From positions 11,363,608-11,427,607 of the forward strand of contig NC_064549.1 of the NCBI RefSeq assembly GCF_023856365.1: a stretch of 64,000 nucleotides of DNA, given 5' to 3'. The notes beneath the pieces are model-generated. The model searched no databases. It had not been told where the DNA came from and saw only the letters and a program-made list of their open reading frames with translations. The translations under genes and the position numbers were made by a program. Positions 11,493-22,170 of the stretch are shown here, piece after piece (within the stretch, counting starts at the first letter, position 1; the number at the start of each line of letters is the position of its first letter). This DNA is from Brienomyrus brachyistius. Its lineage: Eukaryota > Chordata > Actinopteri > Osteoglossiformes > Mormyridae.

Positions 11493-12280
11493 CTGAGGGA
11501 AGTCAGAGGGACACGTTTTAAGTATTTATTTCATGCTTCTGTCTGCATTCTGCACATATTAGGTAAATATTTTAATGGAAATCATATGCTGTGAAGAAGC
11601 ACATTGCAAAACAGTGAGTTGGTTGTGGGTTTGATTGTGGCATCAGCTCCGTGGGAAAAGAGTCGATGTGCCCCCACTGTGTGTGTTTCCTGTTGCAGCT
11701 GAGGAGCAGCAGCGCCTCTCGGTTTGTCTAATGAGCATCCTGCAAAGACCGGATGTGCTGTCTAGGACACAGCCTCTCTCAGTCCACATCTTTAACCGGC
11801 TAGACTCCTATTATTTGTTAGCGTAGAAATATTCATCGTGCAGACCGATGAATTTTCGTATCTTTTTATTGAGCAGTATAGGTGGAAGTTGGACAATAAT
11901 GCATTGACTTTCTGGTGTTCAGTGTGGAAGAACCGAATGGAAAACCCTGGAGAAACTTGCTGATGCGCTTAAAGACGCATCGTAACGCGGATTTGCGTAA
12001 AATACGACACAGTTCAACCACTTGCATTACTGGAACGTACCCGGGCGGATGATAATAAATAGAAATACCAAATGAATGTTGAATGATTGCTGTGAAGTAA
12101 TAATGTTTGGTTCAAGAAGGTCAATTTGACTGTAATATATAATCCAAATCCAAACGGCATTTTCCTATTATTGGTGATGTGGAGGAATGGTGCTCTGAAC
12201 TCTGACTTATTAAGCACTGTGCAATGAAATGAAGCTCAGTCCTGTGTGACTGCGACCACGGCAGAAGTGACGGCACTCAC

Positions 12281-12424
12281 CGCGGAGGCAGATTTTGCTG
12301 AGCCATGCCACCTGGTGTCCTCGTCCGGCAGGACCCCCCTGCCACAAGGCCTGCTGGGAACGGCGTACATTTGTGTGCCGTTGCCTTCCTTGACTGGCTC
12401 ATATAGGCTCTCCAAAGAGCCTTC
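12281..12424 (-). CDS. samsn1: samsn1 predicted long-form exon 2
   Basis: 48 codons, phase 0 at both ends, with strong signals: acceptor TGTGTTTTGCAG and donor GCG|GTGAGT. The peptide begins EGSLESLYEPVKEGNGTQMY, then AVPSRPCGRGVLPDEDTRWH and GSAKSASA. The sequence is hydrophilic and Ser/Gly-rich, with a YEPV tyrosine motif that could be a phosphorylation site. Its frame continues open upstream through the intron into a minisatellite starting about 80 bp away, so intron retention would still be translated. Confidence 0.68.
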
Positions 12425-12468
12425 CTGCAAAACACAGTATGGAAAGTGCACAATAAGAGCAGCTTGTT

Positions 12469-13007
12469 TAGTGTTTCCCAACCCGGTACTTGGGTACCCC
12501 AGATAGTCCACATTTTTGCTCCCTCCCAGCTCCCTGGCAAACAGTCCACATTTTTGCTTCCTCCCAGCTCCCTGGCAAACAGTCCACATTTTTGCTTCCT
12601 CCCAGCTCCCTGGCAAACAGTCCACATTTTTACTCCCTCCCAACTCCCTGGCAAACAGTCCACATTTTTGCTCCCTCCCAGCTCCCTGGCAAACAGTCCA
12701 CATTTTTGCTCCCTCCCAGCTCCCTGGCAAACAGTCCACATTTTTGCTTCCTCCCAGCTCCCTGGCAAACAGTCCACATTTTTGCTCCCTCCCAGCTCCC
12801 TGGCAAACAGTCCACATTTTTGCTTCCTCCCAGCTCCCTGGCAAACAGTCCACATTTTTACTCCCTCCCAACTCCCTGGCAAACAGTCCACATTTTTGCT
12901 TCCTCCCAGCTCCCTGGCAAACAGTCCACATTTTTGCTCCCTCCCTGCTGTCGGAACAAAAACGTGGACTGTCTGGGGGTCTCTGGGGACCAGGTTGGGA
13001 AACACTG
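12469..13007. mobile_element. hAT-like MITE carrying an internal minisatellite
   Basis: The left end AGTGTTTCCCAACCCGGTAC and the right end ACCAGGTTGGGAAACACTG are inverted copies, and the identity continues inward (GTCCACATTTTT against AAAACGTGGAC). GTTTAG occurs at both outer flanks. Related elements without the expansion lie at 55157-55323 (full) and 52172-52232 (right-end fragment). The termini CAGTGTTTC/GAAACACTG are typical of non-autonomous hAT elements. Confidence 0.72.
12505..12952. repeat. 38-bp minisatellite, about 12 units
   Basis: Units start at 12505 and every 38 bp to 12923: 11 complete and one partial. Three unit types differ at GCTCCC, GCTTCC or TACTCCC (the last also with CAACTCC). 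The TACTCCC type recurs at units 4 and 10, each preceded by a GCTTCC unit, which suggests duplication of a multi-unit block. Because 38 is not a multiple of 3 and no unit frame holds a stop, all six frames are open through the array. Confidence 0.97.
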
Positions 13008-13786
13008 GTTTAGAACAGCAGTTCGCCATCCTGGTCTTTGGGGGCCTATGGGTGGTCAGTTTCTTCAGCCATAAAAAGTGTCATCATCTCCAGTACTGAC
13101 AAAATGGCTTAACTTTCATTAAGCCTAATTGCTACTTTGAGTATGTACCTCTCAGTGTAACCCAGCAGGAAATGTTGTTTCCGTAGCATTTCTTAGCACT
13201 GTTTGTTATATTTTCCACCGTGAAATAACCAACAGTCAGTCTCACACAAGGCCATACAGTCCCAGGTTATGGTAAGTTACTAAGTTATACACAACTTAAA
13301 AAAAATAGAAATGCAGTAAGTCCCAATTATCAAAATCTGTTGGGTGATTCTTTTCAAGAATCGGTAGTCTGGCCAACGAAGCTTTCGCCGCTCAGAATGA
13401 CTGATTGTCGCCATCCTTCAGTGCCCTACAGTTTACCCAGATTATGGGTTCCCATGCGAGTCGTGTACCAACGAACTTGAAATCAAATACTTTCAGACAA
13501 TGGCTCTGAAACGGGACTCGTCTATACCTCTGCATAGCTCATACTTCAGGATCTCTTATGGTGAATTTTCATTTTTCTAAAGGTAAAATATTCCTTCACA
13601 TCTGTCTAAGAATCTGCCGCTTTCATTCCCCTCTCAGCCTTTGTTGAGTTTTTTTTTTTATCTTTTGTCATTGATTGATTGATAATTAATTAAAGCAATA
13701 GCTGCTCACCCGTCCTTCTTTGAAGAACAATGACAGCTTGATGCAGGTAGGATGCAAAACAGACACCAGTCATCTTACCTCCATAC

Positions 13787-14002
13787 CAGTGGTCTCCAAC
13801 CTTTTTTACAGTGAGATACTTTTTTACAGTGAGATACTTTTGCAAATAAAATAATCTGGCATAATCTAATTGTGACGGTATTTTTTCCAGTGGGGTGTGG
13901 GGTGCTGCGTCACTGGACTTTGCCAATGGGGGAAGCCAGTCTGATCGTCACAATCGACTACCAACAACCTGGTGATCACGATCGATCGGTTGGCGACCAT
14001 TG
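13787..14002. mobile_element. hAT-like MITE, second family
   Basis: Terminal inverted repeat: left CAGTGGTCTCCAACC, right GGTTGGCGACCATTG (13 of 15 positions pair). It contains a tandem doublet of TTTTTTACAGTGAGATAC near 13801. The flanking 8-mers match poorly (4 of 8), so the target duplication is eroded or absent. Confidence 0.6.
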
Positions 14003-14295
14003 CTGTACATTTTTGGTATCGGAAGGCTTTACACCACTTGACTAAAAATTAACTGAGCCTGCCAGCTTGTACCAAAGTCCAGATGCGGGACATCCTCAAG
14101 TCTCAGTAAAGCCCTAGGAACCAGGCTGACCTGCTGATGCAGGGGACACATCTTCAGCACAGCACAATGATATTTGAAAGAAAGAACCCACTGGACTGCA
14201 CCCACATTAGAACTTAAAAAGCTATAAAAGTCTACTTTACCAGGGAGAAGCAGAAGAGGTTCATTTTGCTGAGTCGTTTCGTTGTCCCAAGATCC

Positions 14296-14402
14296 CAGTG
14301 CAGCGTGTAATGTAGCAGTCTGAAGCTCCAGTGCAGCCTATAATGTAACAGTCTGCAGCTCCAGTGCAGCGTATATTGTAACAGTCTGCAGCTCCAGTGC
14401 AG
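14296..14402. repeat. 33-bp tandem repeat, 3 copies
   Basis: CAGTGCAG recurs at 14296, 14329, 14362 and 14395 with a constant 33-bp step. The unit also contains TAATGTAACAGTCTGCAG. It lies in the predicted first intron of long-form samsn1. Confidence 0.92.
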
Positions 14403-15242
14403 GCAAGTTGCACCTTCTCTGGTCAGCTGCCTTCTGTCCCCCAGATTAGCACTGGCTGAAATCCTGCCGATAATCCTCTATATACAAGGAGCTACTGCTT
14501 CACTAGGCCATCTTCACAGCAGCTGCTCCATGACCCCAGCCCCGCCCACCCCACGTGGGACAGGATCAGAACCCGGGCAGCAAACAAACAAACTCCCAAT
14601 CCGTGGCAACTAGTTTTGCTGGAGGTCATGATCTTGTATCAAAGGTTACTGGAGGACCAATTAATATTCACTGTAGTTTCTTACATTATTTTTTTCCCGC
14701 AACATGTTTAACTGCTTTCACTAAATATAGGTAGCTTTTAAACATCTTAACATCTTTTAAACAACTTGAGCAAACATTTTTCTCTGTTACTTTGTTTTCC
14801 AGAGCTGAGATGCTCTCTTTCCAATAATATCTTGGAATTAAGAAATTAAAATGTTTTATTTATTAAGTGCAAACATCTACATGCAATTGCAATTAAATCA
14901 CTGTACTTACATAACATTTATTGCTTGCACTTGTTTTAAGTAGGTTAGCAGGTGTATGATTGAAAGGGGTTTTTAATTTTCAAAAAGCATTCTGCAGTGT
15001 AATGCGTAAGGTATAAAAAGTCACAAACACATTGCTCTTAGGAAATGTCATTTTAATTAAATTCATTAATCAGATTAAGCAGGTTGATACATTTGTTTAT
15101 CAATTTATCTGACCTTAGTGGGTTTCAGTGTAGATGTGAATGCAAAGATTAAATGCAAATCGAAAGGGGCATGGAATCTTTTAGCATTACTGTTTGTTAC
15201 ATTATTTACTTTGTAATATTATTTCCTTTATATACAATTACA

Positions 15243-15407
15243 CAGAGGTGGAAGTTTCAGGTCCAGAAATTAAAAATCCTGACCATGATTTTGGTTCAAT
15301 CAACCAGTTGAACATAAAGAATAACAGTCACATAGTACTCAACCGGTTGGTTGAAACAAAATCTTGGCCTGGATTTTCAGTTTCCGGATCTGAAAGTTCC
15401 ACCTTTG
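15243..15407. mobile_element. hAT-like hairpin MITE, copy 2, with target duplication
   Basis: Terminal CAGAGGTGGAA at the left and TTCCACCTTTG at the right. The body is a near-complete palindrome of the same family as 6231-6394 (GATTTTGGTTCAATCAACC mirrored by GGTTGGTTGAAACAAAATC). Flanking 8-mers CAATTACA (15235-15242) and GAATTACA (15408-15415) match at 7 of 8, the target-site size of hAT transposases. Confidence 0.88.
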
Positions 15408-17214
15408 GAATTACAGGCATTGTAATATAATATTTGTTTAATAGTTCATTGCATGAATGTCTCATTCTGCACCAAGTGTCGGATTACGGAGCCAGTTAGT
15501 TTAGGGGTATTTGGAAACGGAAGATCTTTACGCAATGTTACACATTATAGGGATTGCCAAAGCTAAGATTCAGTCCTGAACCCCTGCGCGTGTCTTCCGA
15601 AAATACTTGCTGCATTGTTGCGTCGACGGCTTACGTTTATGGTCTGCATTAGCGCATGCACCATTCTGAGTAAGCTTTTCGCTTTTATGCAGCGAGCATT
15701 TAGGGAGGTCAGAAATCGCCGGGCAAATTACAGCCGCGACTTGCGTTTAAGTAGCCATCGACTGCTTTAGATAAGGTACCAGAAGCTTGGCTTTCATCAG
15801 GGCTGCCATACTGTGGTCCATTGACCTCCGACTTTGTTTGGTACGTCCCACGCAAGACAGGAAGCAGAGGCCTAAGCTCCAGATGAGCGCCAGAAGGCGG
15901 CAGATACAGCTACTGACCCCTATTGTGTCTTGTACAGAAGTAGGTCAAACTCCAGATGCTGAAGATAGTGGGTGGGTTGTCGCATCAAATGCGCAGGGCT
16001 CTGGCCAGGGTGTTGCAACATGCCACTGTTGCTGAGAGGTGCTTGAGGACCCACGGCTGCGGAACATTTTTCCCCCCACTTTTGTACTTATGATTATTTC
16101 TTCACATTGCATTAGTTATTATTTGCTATTTCTTTTGGTCAGCTCCCCCTTATTCTTCATACATGCTGATATATGGTTTTATTACCTTGTAAATAGTCTG
16201 TAGGGTTTGCAGACTGCCCCAGCGCTTTTGATTCGAGCTAATTTTAGGTTTATAATGGAGTAATATAGATTTGCTGTAACATTTCTTGTGCGAGCGTGAG
16301 AGTCAGAAAGCGTGAGAGTCACGACAAGTGCGTGAGATCTGGCAACCCTGTATGGCTTTACTGAGTAATGGGTTTATTGAAAATGCCATGGTAGCCAAAT
16401 CTCTCATGGTTTGGAGGAGGGCTCTTCTGTATTACGTATCACCCTTTTTAATCAACTGATAAACCAAAGAAATAAATATCGCCTGGGAAAGACCTGTGGG
16501 ACTTTCCCCGACACTTCCTGCGGGAGAAAGTGCCCCGCACGTTCGGGACTCTTCGTGTTTTTCTGTTTCTTTCCGCTGCCGAAAGTGGACCAAAAGCTGC
16601 GGGTTTCCGAAACGCGCCGTGGGGGGGGGGGGGGGGGGGTGAGGGGGGGTATGGTTAAAGTTTGGGGTTGGCAGTATTTTTAACGTCGAACGGGCGTCCT
16701 TCGCAAATACCGAAAGGTCATGGAAAAGGAAATTAAGACCGAGAGATTAAAACGCATCTGACCCATATTTAGTTTGGTTGAACAGCAGGCGGGTTATTTA
16801 TATGCAGACGAATGTGATTTATAAAATTGTATATCTACGCCCTCGATTTTTCGTGACTTTTTTTCGCAAGAAAACATGGATATAATTTTCAAAGTTGCTT
16901 TGAAATAGCCCGTTTCGCCCACTTGTATCATATTAGACGTTATTAATGTTTATTTAATATACAGTTAAAACTAGTAACGCGCCTATAGCACACTCCCCGT
17001 GTATCTCTTACGTCCAGTGTTAATTTTTAATAATCTTTTATTAAAAATGAAAAAAAGTTAATAAGAAATAGGACTTTTCTTAAAAACCTTTCTGTAGTGT
17101 TACTTCTACAGGTTGCATTAGTTGGTTACTGGTGGGGGGGGGGGGGAAATTATTGTACCTTTTGCTGTCTTACCAATGTAATTGCATCTAGGAAAAACTA
17201 AGCGATTACAGAGA

Positions 17215-17700
17215 CTAAGGATAATTTGAGCTATTTTGCTGTGCATTTTTTATTTCTGCAGTTCGGGTTGTTAGAATTCTGTACCGTGATTTATTGACGC
17301 AAGATATAGTGTTATATGCCTTGTGTTTAGCAGACTTTAGATAGGCTGCAATGTTCTTGGAGAATAATGTCTTTCTCAGTTTCGTAGAAATGGTTTTGTG
17401 ACCTTTTCCAACCTGATGACCATCAACAACTTTTTTTCTGGGGTCCTCAGAAATCTCCTTCAATCTAGCCATGACCAAGCTGCGTTGTGAAGATCAGATA
17501 ATGATCAGATAATGTATGTGCTATAAGATAATGTACGTGCTATAAGATAATGTACATGCTATAAACTTGCCAAAGGCTCCCACATTCACATTTGATTGTC
17601 ATCTCATTGACTGTAACTGATTCTCCGTCTAATGAAATCAAAATCCTTGCAATTCACATACTTTTTCCCACACGTAAATATGTTACATTGGATCATTTCC
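17215..17700 (-). pseudogene. Tc1/mariner remnant, internally deleted transposase
   Basis: On the minus strand an open stretch from an ATG at 17472 reads MARLKEISEDPRKKVVDGHQ, then GKGHKTISTKL, the N-terminal helix-turn-helix of Tc1-like transposases. It runs straight into LFSKNIAAYLKSAKH, which belongs near the start of the catalytic domain, so the central part is deleted. No DDE residues remain. The sequence upstream of the start (to about 17700), ending GTGGGAAAAAGTATGTG on the minus strand, resembles a Tc1 5' end. A 20-bp triplicate (GATAATGTACGTGCTATAA type) lies at 17503-17561. Confidence 0.7.
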
Positions 17701-18446
17701 TCAATAACCTTTAAATATCGTCAGTGAACAAGGCTGTAATATTTTGCTGACTGTAATCTTGCTTCCCAAGCTAAGTACCTGCAGCTTTGTTAGCCAATAT
17801 GATTCTGGGTTAATTGTTTAATTTTCTCTACAATTAATCTACATTCTTTTTTTTCTATGTAATGTAATGTTAATATGATGGACTCAGCTAGCCTGGAATG
17901 TGTTGATTTGAAGCAATTTTATGTACCTCTGGGTATACTGGGTCTGGTTTACCATAAATATCTAACCTAGATCTCTATTGGGGCAAACACCATGATCATT
18001 ATGTGGCTTATGCTGTGCAACTTTGAGGGCAATATTTTTTTTAAAATGCGAGTGCTATTTTGAGTGGTAAAGTAGACACCTTATTGTGTGGATAGTTATG
18101 CATAATAGATGTTATAACGGATATCAGCACAAGTTTCCCTTAAAATTTGTATGTCTTTGTTTTCAGACTTCATCTGTGAGCAGATAATCATCTGAGATCG
18201 AGATTAGAACAGGACCTGTGAGTAGCCTGAGCGCGCGATGATGGTGTATGCAGGTGAGATGGCAGTCCAGTTTAAATTTCTCCTGAGTTTTTTTGCCCAG
18301 TGATGTAGGAGATGCCCACAGATTTTTCGTTGAGACGTCTCTGAATTTTCTTGTGTTTCTATGTAGTTATAAATACAAAGAAAACAAAGGGCATGATGGT
18401 GTAATTATGTATTAATTTTTTGCAAAGAACGTATGACCATATATGT

Positions 18447-18449
<3 letters not shown>

Positions 18450-18480
<31 letters not shown>

Positions 18481-18657
18481 TATGCGTAAAAAATGTCAAA
18501 AGTCTTGCATTGTGTTTGGTTAGTTATGCTTAAGGTTAGGGTTGGAAAGGGATAAGATTGTCACTGTTGGGATTAGGGTTACGCCCATAGAAATGAGTGG
18601 ACGATTCCCACAAAGCTATGAATGCAAACGTGTGTGTTTGTGTGTGTGTGTGTGTGT
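18450..18657. repeat. (CA)n at 18450-18478 and (TG)n at 18631-18657
   Basis: Two microsatellites of complementary sequence about 150 bp apart. They could pair as a long inverted repeat. Confidence 0.93.
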
Positions 18658-19084
18658 TCTAAAAAGGAGAAAAATGGGCTTTGAGAAAATAAGTAACTCG
18701 ATGGTGCCTGTACTTCTATATGTGCAAATGGCAAATAAAGGATTGTTCCATTTCATTTACAAACGTTAACAAAAGACTATTAATCTCCAGTGCATCATTA
18801 GCTGCATTGGCGATTAAGCAAGTGCCTGAATCGGTATCTTGGTCGAGGAGACATTCTGGTGTATCACTAACCAGAGCTGATATCAAATATCAGGTGGGAG
18901 TTATAAAATGGGTGGGGGGGTTATAAAATCGTCATGTTAAAATCAAGAATAAAAAAATCTGCAGTCTATGAAATAAATAGGAAAGTGGTAAAAACCTGTG
19001 GTGTGCATTAACTTTTGATTGGTAGTGTATTTTTGGCCATGTAATGTGTGCATATTTCTTACTGACTGTAGTGATCGCTAGCTA

Positions 19085-19350
19085 GCTGTCAGGCTTTTAT
19101 CCTGAAGCGGGTTGGAGGGGAATCCAAGTCGCTGGTACGCCTGAGCGAAATGCCACCCACAATCATGAACTATGGGCAATTTAGTGCTGCGATTAGCCTA
19201 AACATGTGCCTCTGGACTGTGAGAGGAAGCCCACACCATGGGGGCGGGAGGGAACATACATCATAAACAGAGTGGGATTGAACTCCCCCCCCCCACCCTG
19301 GAAGTGCGATACAACAGTGCCACCCACTGAACCACAGTGCCACCCCTTAT
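19085..19350 (-). repeat. tRNA-derived SINE, minus orientation
   Basis: Read on the minus strand it begins GTGGCACTGTGGTTCAGTGG, has a B-box-like GAGTTCAATCCCACTC, then CTCACAGTCCAGAGGCACATG and CTAAATTGCCCATAG. This is the order seen in the intact copy at 24227, so it is a diverged member. Confidence 0.68.
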
Positions 19351-19436
19351 TACCGTATTTGGATTTAAATTACTGAAAAGCCTTAATTACATAGATAATA
19401 CATCCTGAATGACCGGGTAGGGGGAATCACGTTACG

Positions 19437-19545
19437 TACAGGTATCCTGTGATGGTCTGGAATTCCACCCAGGGTGTTCCCAGCCTCGGTCGTCATGTTC
19501 CTGGGATAGGCTCCAGGATGCTGTAAGCGGTTAAAGGAAAAGCCG
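19437..19545 (+). repeat. SINE 3' tail fragment
   Basis: CCTGTGATGGTCTGGAATTC, then CCTGGGATAGGCTCCAGGAT and GTAAGCGG correspond to the 3' half of the SINE family described at 24227. Confidence 0.6.
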
Positions 19546-21792
19546 TGGTTGGATTGATCAGTATTTCTTAAGGAATAACTGTACATTTTGGCAAAAACTG
19601 GTTATTGTTCTTTGTGTTCAGTGATTTCTGGGGTAATGCAGTTAGCATTCAGTGCATGATTATTATTGATGCGACTGTTATGCTAAAGGCCTGTTTCCTG
19701 GGTTAATGAGACGAACAGCTTGCTCAGATTTACCAGCAATGTTTAATAGATGTATATCGGCATACGTATCTTGTAATGGGCCAGTTCAGCAGAATATATG
19801 GAGAGATATTAAAGCCACAAATACCATAGCCTTCCGATCACAAATGAGAATTGAGTCGTCATTTCTCATCCCGTCCACCAGATGTCACCGTTGTAGTTTT
19901 TGTCCTTTATAGGGGCTGCATCTTAATTAACGGTTGTGAAATTCTATGACACCTACAAATCATTCAAGTGACAATCATTCAAGTGACACAAATCATAGTA
20001 GAGAAATCTACCAACTGTTATGTGTTTCTTCCTAGTGTCTTGTGAATATACTGCGTTCATTTGAAACAGATTTTTAATCTTTCTCCATGCGCTCTGCTTT
20101 TCTTTATTTGCCCATTTCTGGCAGATTCCTGAACTCACCATAAGCAGAATATGTGGCAGAGGGTTTTGGTTTGTTACAGACACTTCATTACCAACATTGT
20201 CCACTTTGTCATGGGCTTATTAGTCACGTGTCACTTAATGCCAACGAATCGATTGTCTGTCGGTGGACCTGTCTGAGCAGAGGGCAAAGAGAGTTCTGAA
20301 AAGACACCAGTGAAGCGCCAAGTAGCCATGTGAGTCTGTTCAGAGGGCTGCCATGGGTGGCTGGAGAGATGGCACCGAGGTCAGAGAGGGGGAAAAAAAC
20401 GTTTCAAACAGGATGATTTCTGCTCAGCCATAACCCTGTGTTGACTCGGCCAAGCCATAAAACCATTGATTCCATGTCCCCTCGCCCAGGCTCTGTAAAT
20501 TGCCTAAACAGGCTTTTGCATTTCACATCATAAATTTGCCACGGTGTGACTGAAGGTAATGAAGCAGTTTGCTAATCTTTCGGCCTCCAGCTTGCTGGTG
20601 CATTGCAAACGGAATGCGAATGGGTGTTGGGGGGCTGGGGGGGGGAGGCTAAATTAACAGCTTAGTGACCACTACTGACAGGAGGCCCCCAGGCTGAATG
20701 ATCATACTGCCACACACCCAGGAATGTTCCAGGTTTTTTCATTTGGTCCTAAACACATTTCTTCTTAACGTGTGTTAATCACAAGCGCTGGTTTGATGGG
20801 TCTCCACGCAAAAATGCAGCCCGTGGTAAATGGGTTCTGTGTAGAAGAAACTCTTCAAAAAGCAAAATGTCTATATTTCTAACAGAGGAGATAAGGCCTG
20901 TCCTTCCCTTTTCATTTACTCAGAGTTGCAGAGGTTTGGCGATCTCTTCTGGATAACACATTAATATGTTATAATTAAGCTTCACGCGCAAACATAGGGG
21001 CATCAACCATAGACATGCGATCAAAAAGATTGCTAGTTTTTGGCCAATAATGGTTCTACAATCATACGTCACCTAAAACTGCCCCGTGCCGAGCGACGTT
21101 TCCCGATTTAAAAGTGTTTGAGCTGAATTGGCTGCTGCATTTTTCAGTTATCGGTCCTGAGCGGGCTCTCAGTTTCGCTAATGAAATAGCCACGCGAGTA
21201 TGACGATGCTCCGTTGGCCCTGCGTGTCTCGCCACGTCTGAGCCAGAATCAAATGGGCCGTTTAGATGAAGTGACTGCCGCGGTGTGGGAAAGCCCACGC
21301 TGCTCTGATTTAGTGTGAAGCTCCGATTTGCTCGATGAAAAGTGCACAGATCTGCTGATGTAGGATCTTTCGCTGTGCCTTCCTACAGTTTCAGCTGCTC
21401 GGTAAAACACTGTGGGGGAAGTGGATTGGGCAGCTGGTCGGTGTTAATTTCCTTTGGCTAATAACTGGAACAGATGTCAGTTTGATAATACAAAGGAGAG
21501 ATTCACACCATCAGTTGAGAATGTAGCCTTAATATGTCTGGAAAAAAATGTATTGATATCTGCCTACCTATAAAGTCTGTACCTATACAAGGTTATTTAT
21601 ACCTGTTTGTGTTCTCAGCAGCTAATATTAATAATTATTGAATCATCTGATGAAAATTCTCTCTAAGTCTTGAATACCTCCACTGGAAAATATGCTGCGT
21701 ACTGTACACAAGTTTATCGGACAGCAGTTAACGAAAAACACACGCAGGATGGATGCACGGTATTCTCTCCCCTGCACCCGGACCCTGCATAC

Positions 21793-21924
21793 CTTTCCTG
21801 ACTTTTGACCTGATATAGGTACACCCAGGGGTTTGAACTTTGACCTCTCCTGCGACCCCTTGTGCACTTGCACCCCCCGAGTCAGAGAGTGAAACATTTT
21901 GCCCCTCCGACGGTGACCCGGCAT
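21793..21924 (-). CDS. samsn1: samsn1 predicted long-form first coding exon
   Basis: 44 codons from ATG at 21924 to the donor AAG|GTATGC. It starts MPGHRRRGKMFHSL and ends KFKPLGVPISGQKSGK, then joins in phase 0 to EGSLESLYEP. A second in-frame ATG (MFHSL, A at -3) could start instead. A TATA-like ATAAAAGG lies 62-69 bp upstream of the first ATG and a GC-rich block lies behind it, which fits a first exon. The exon is strongly basic. The distance to exon 2 (about 9.4 kb) and lack of homology knowledge keep confidence moderate. Confidence 0.48.
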
Positions 21925-21985
21925 CCCCTTGTACTCAGAGAGGTATGCGAAAGTGTCGACCTCCGGTAACCTTTCATTAGCCTGT

Positions 21986-21993
21986 CCTTTTAT
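21986..21993 (-). promoter_or_regulatory. TATA-like box of candidate samsn1 long-form promoter
   Basis: On the minus strand the sequence CCATAAAAGGACAG places a TATA-like ATAAAAGG about 60-70 bp before the first ATG of the predicted long form. A transcription start near 21960 would follow. The next 170 bp upstream (to about 22170) are GC-rich with many CpGs. Inferred from position and motif only. Confidence 0.4.
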
Positions 21994-22019
21994 GGAGCGG
22001 CTTCCTCCCAGCTGCCTTG

Positions 22020-22170
22020 TCAGCACACCGGGGAGGGGTGTCGGGACCAGGCGCCGAGGCCCCAGCGGACTCTGGGTTCCTCCGGCCGAGCCAAGCCTCT
22101 CGCTCCAGCACGCACCAGAGACGGCGCCTTTGCGTGTTCCGCTCGCCCGTCCTCAGCACGTCTGACCTGA
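22020..22170. promoter_or_regulatory. GC/CpG-rich block at samsn1 long-form 5' end
   Basis: A local rise in GC and CpG (for example GGCGCCGAGGCC and CCTCCGGCCGAGCC) directly upstream of the TATA-like box and predicted first exon. Taken as a candidate promoter core. No transcript evidence is available. Confidence 0.4.

Noticed and set aside
12236..13099. Long open frames (up to about 250 codons) on both strands
   Set aside because: They are produced by the 38-bp array, which lacks stops in every frame. Only the part at 12281-12424 shows exon signals.
21643..21792. Continuation of the first-exon frame beyond the GTATGC donor
   Set aside because: Open by chance into the intron. The peptide after the donor loses the basic, hydrophilic character and no exon joins its end.
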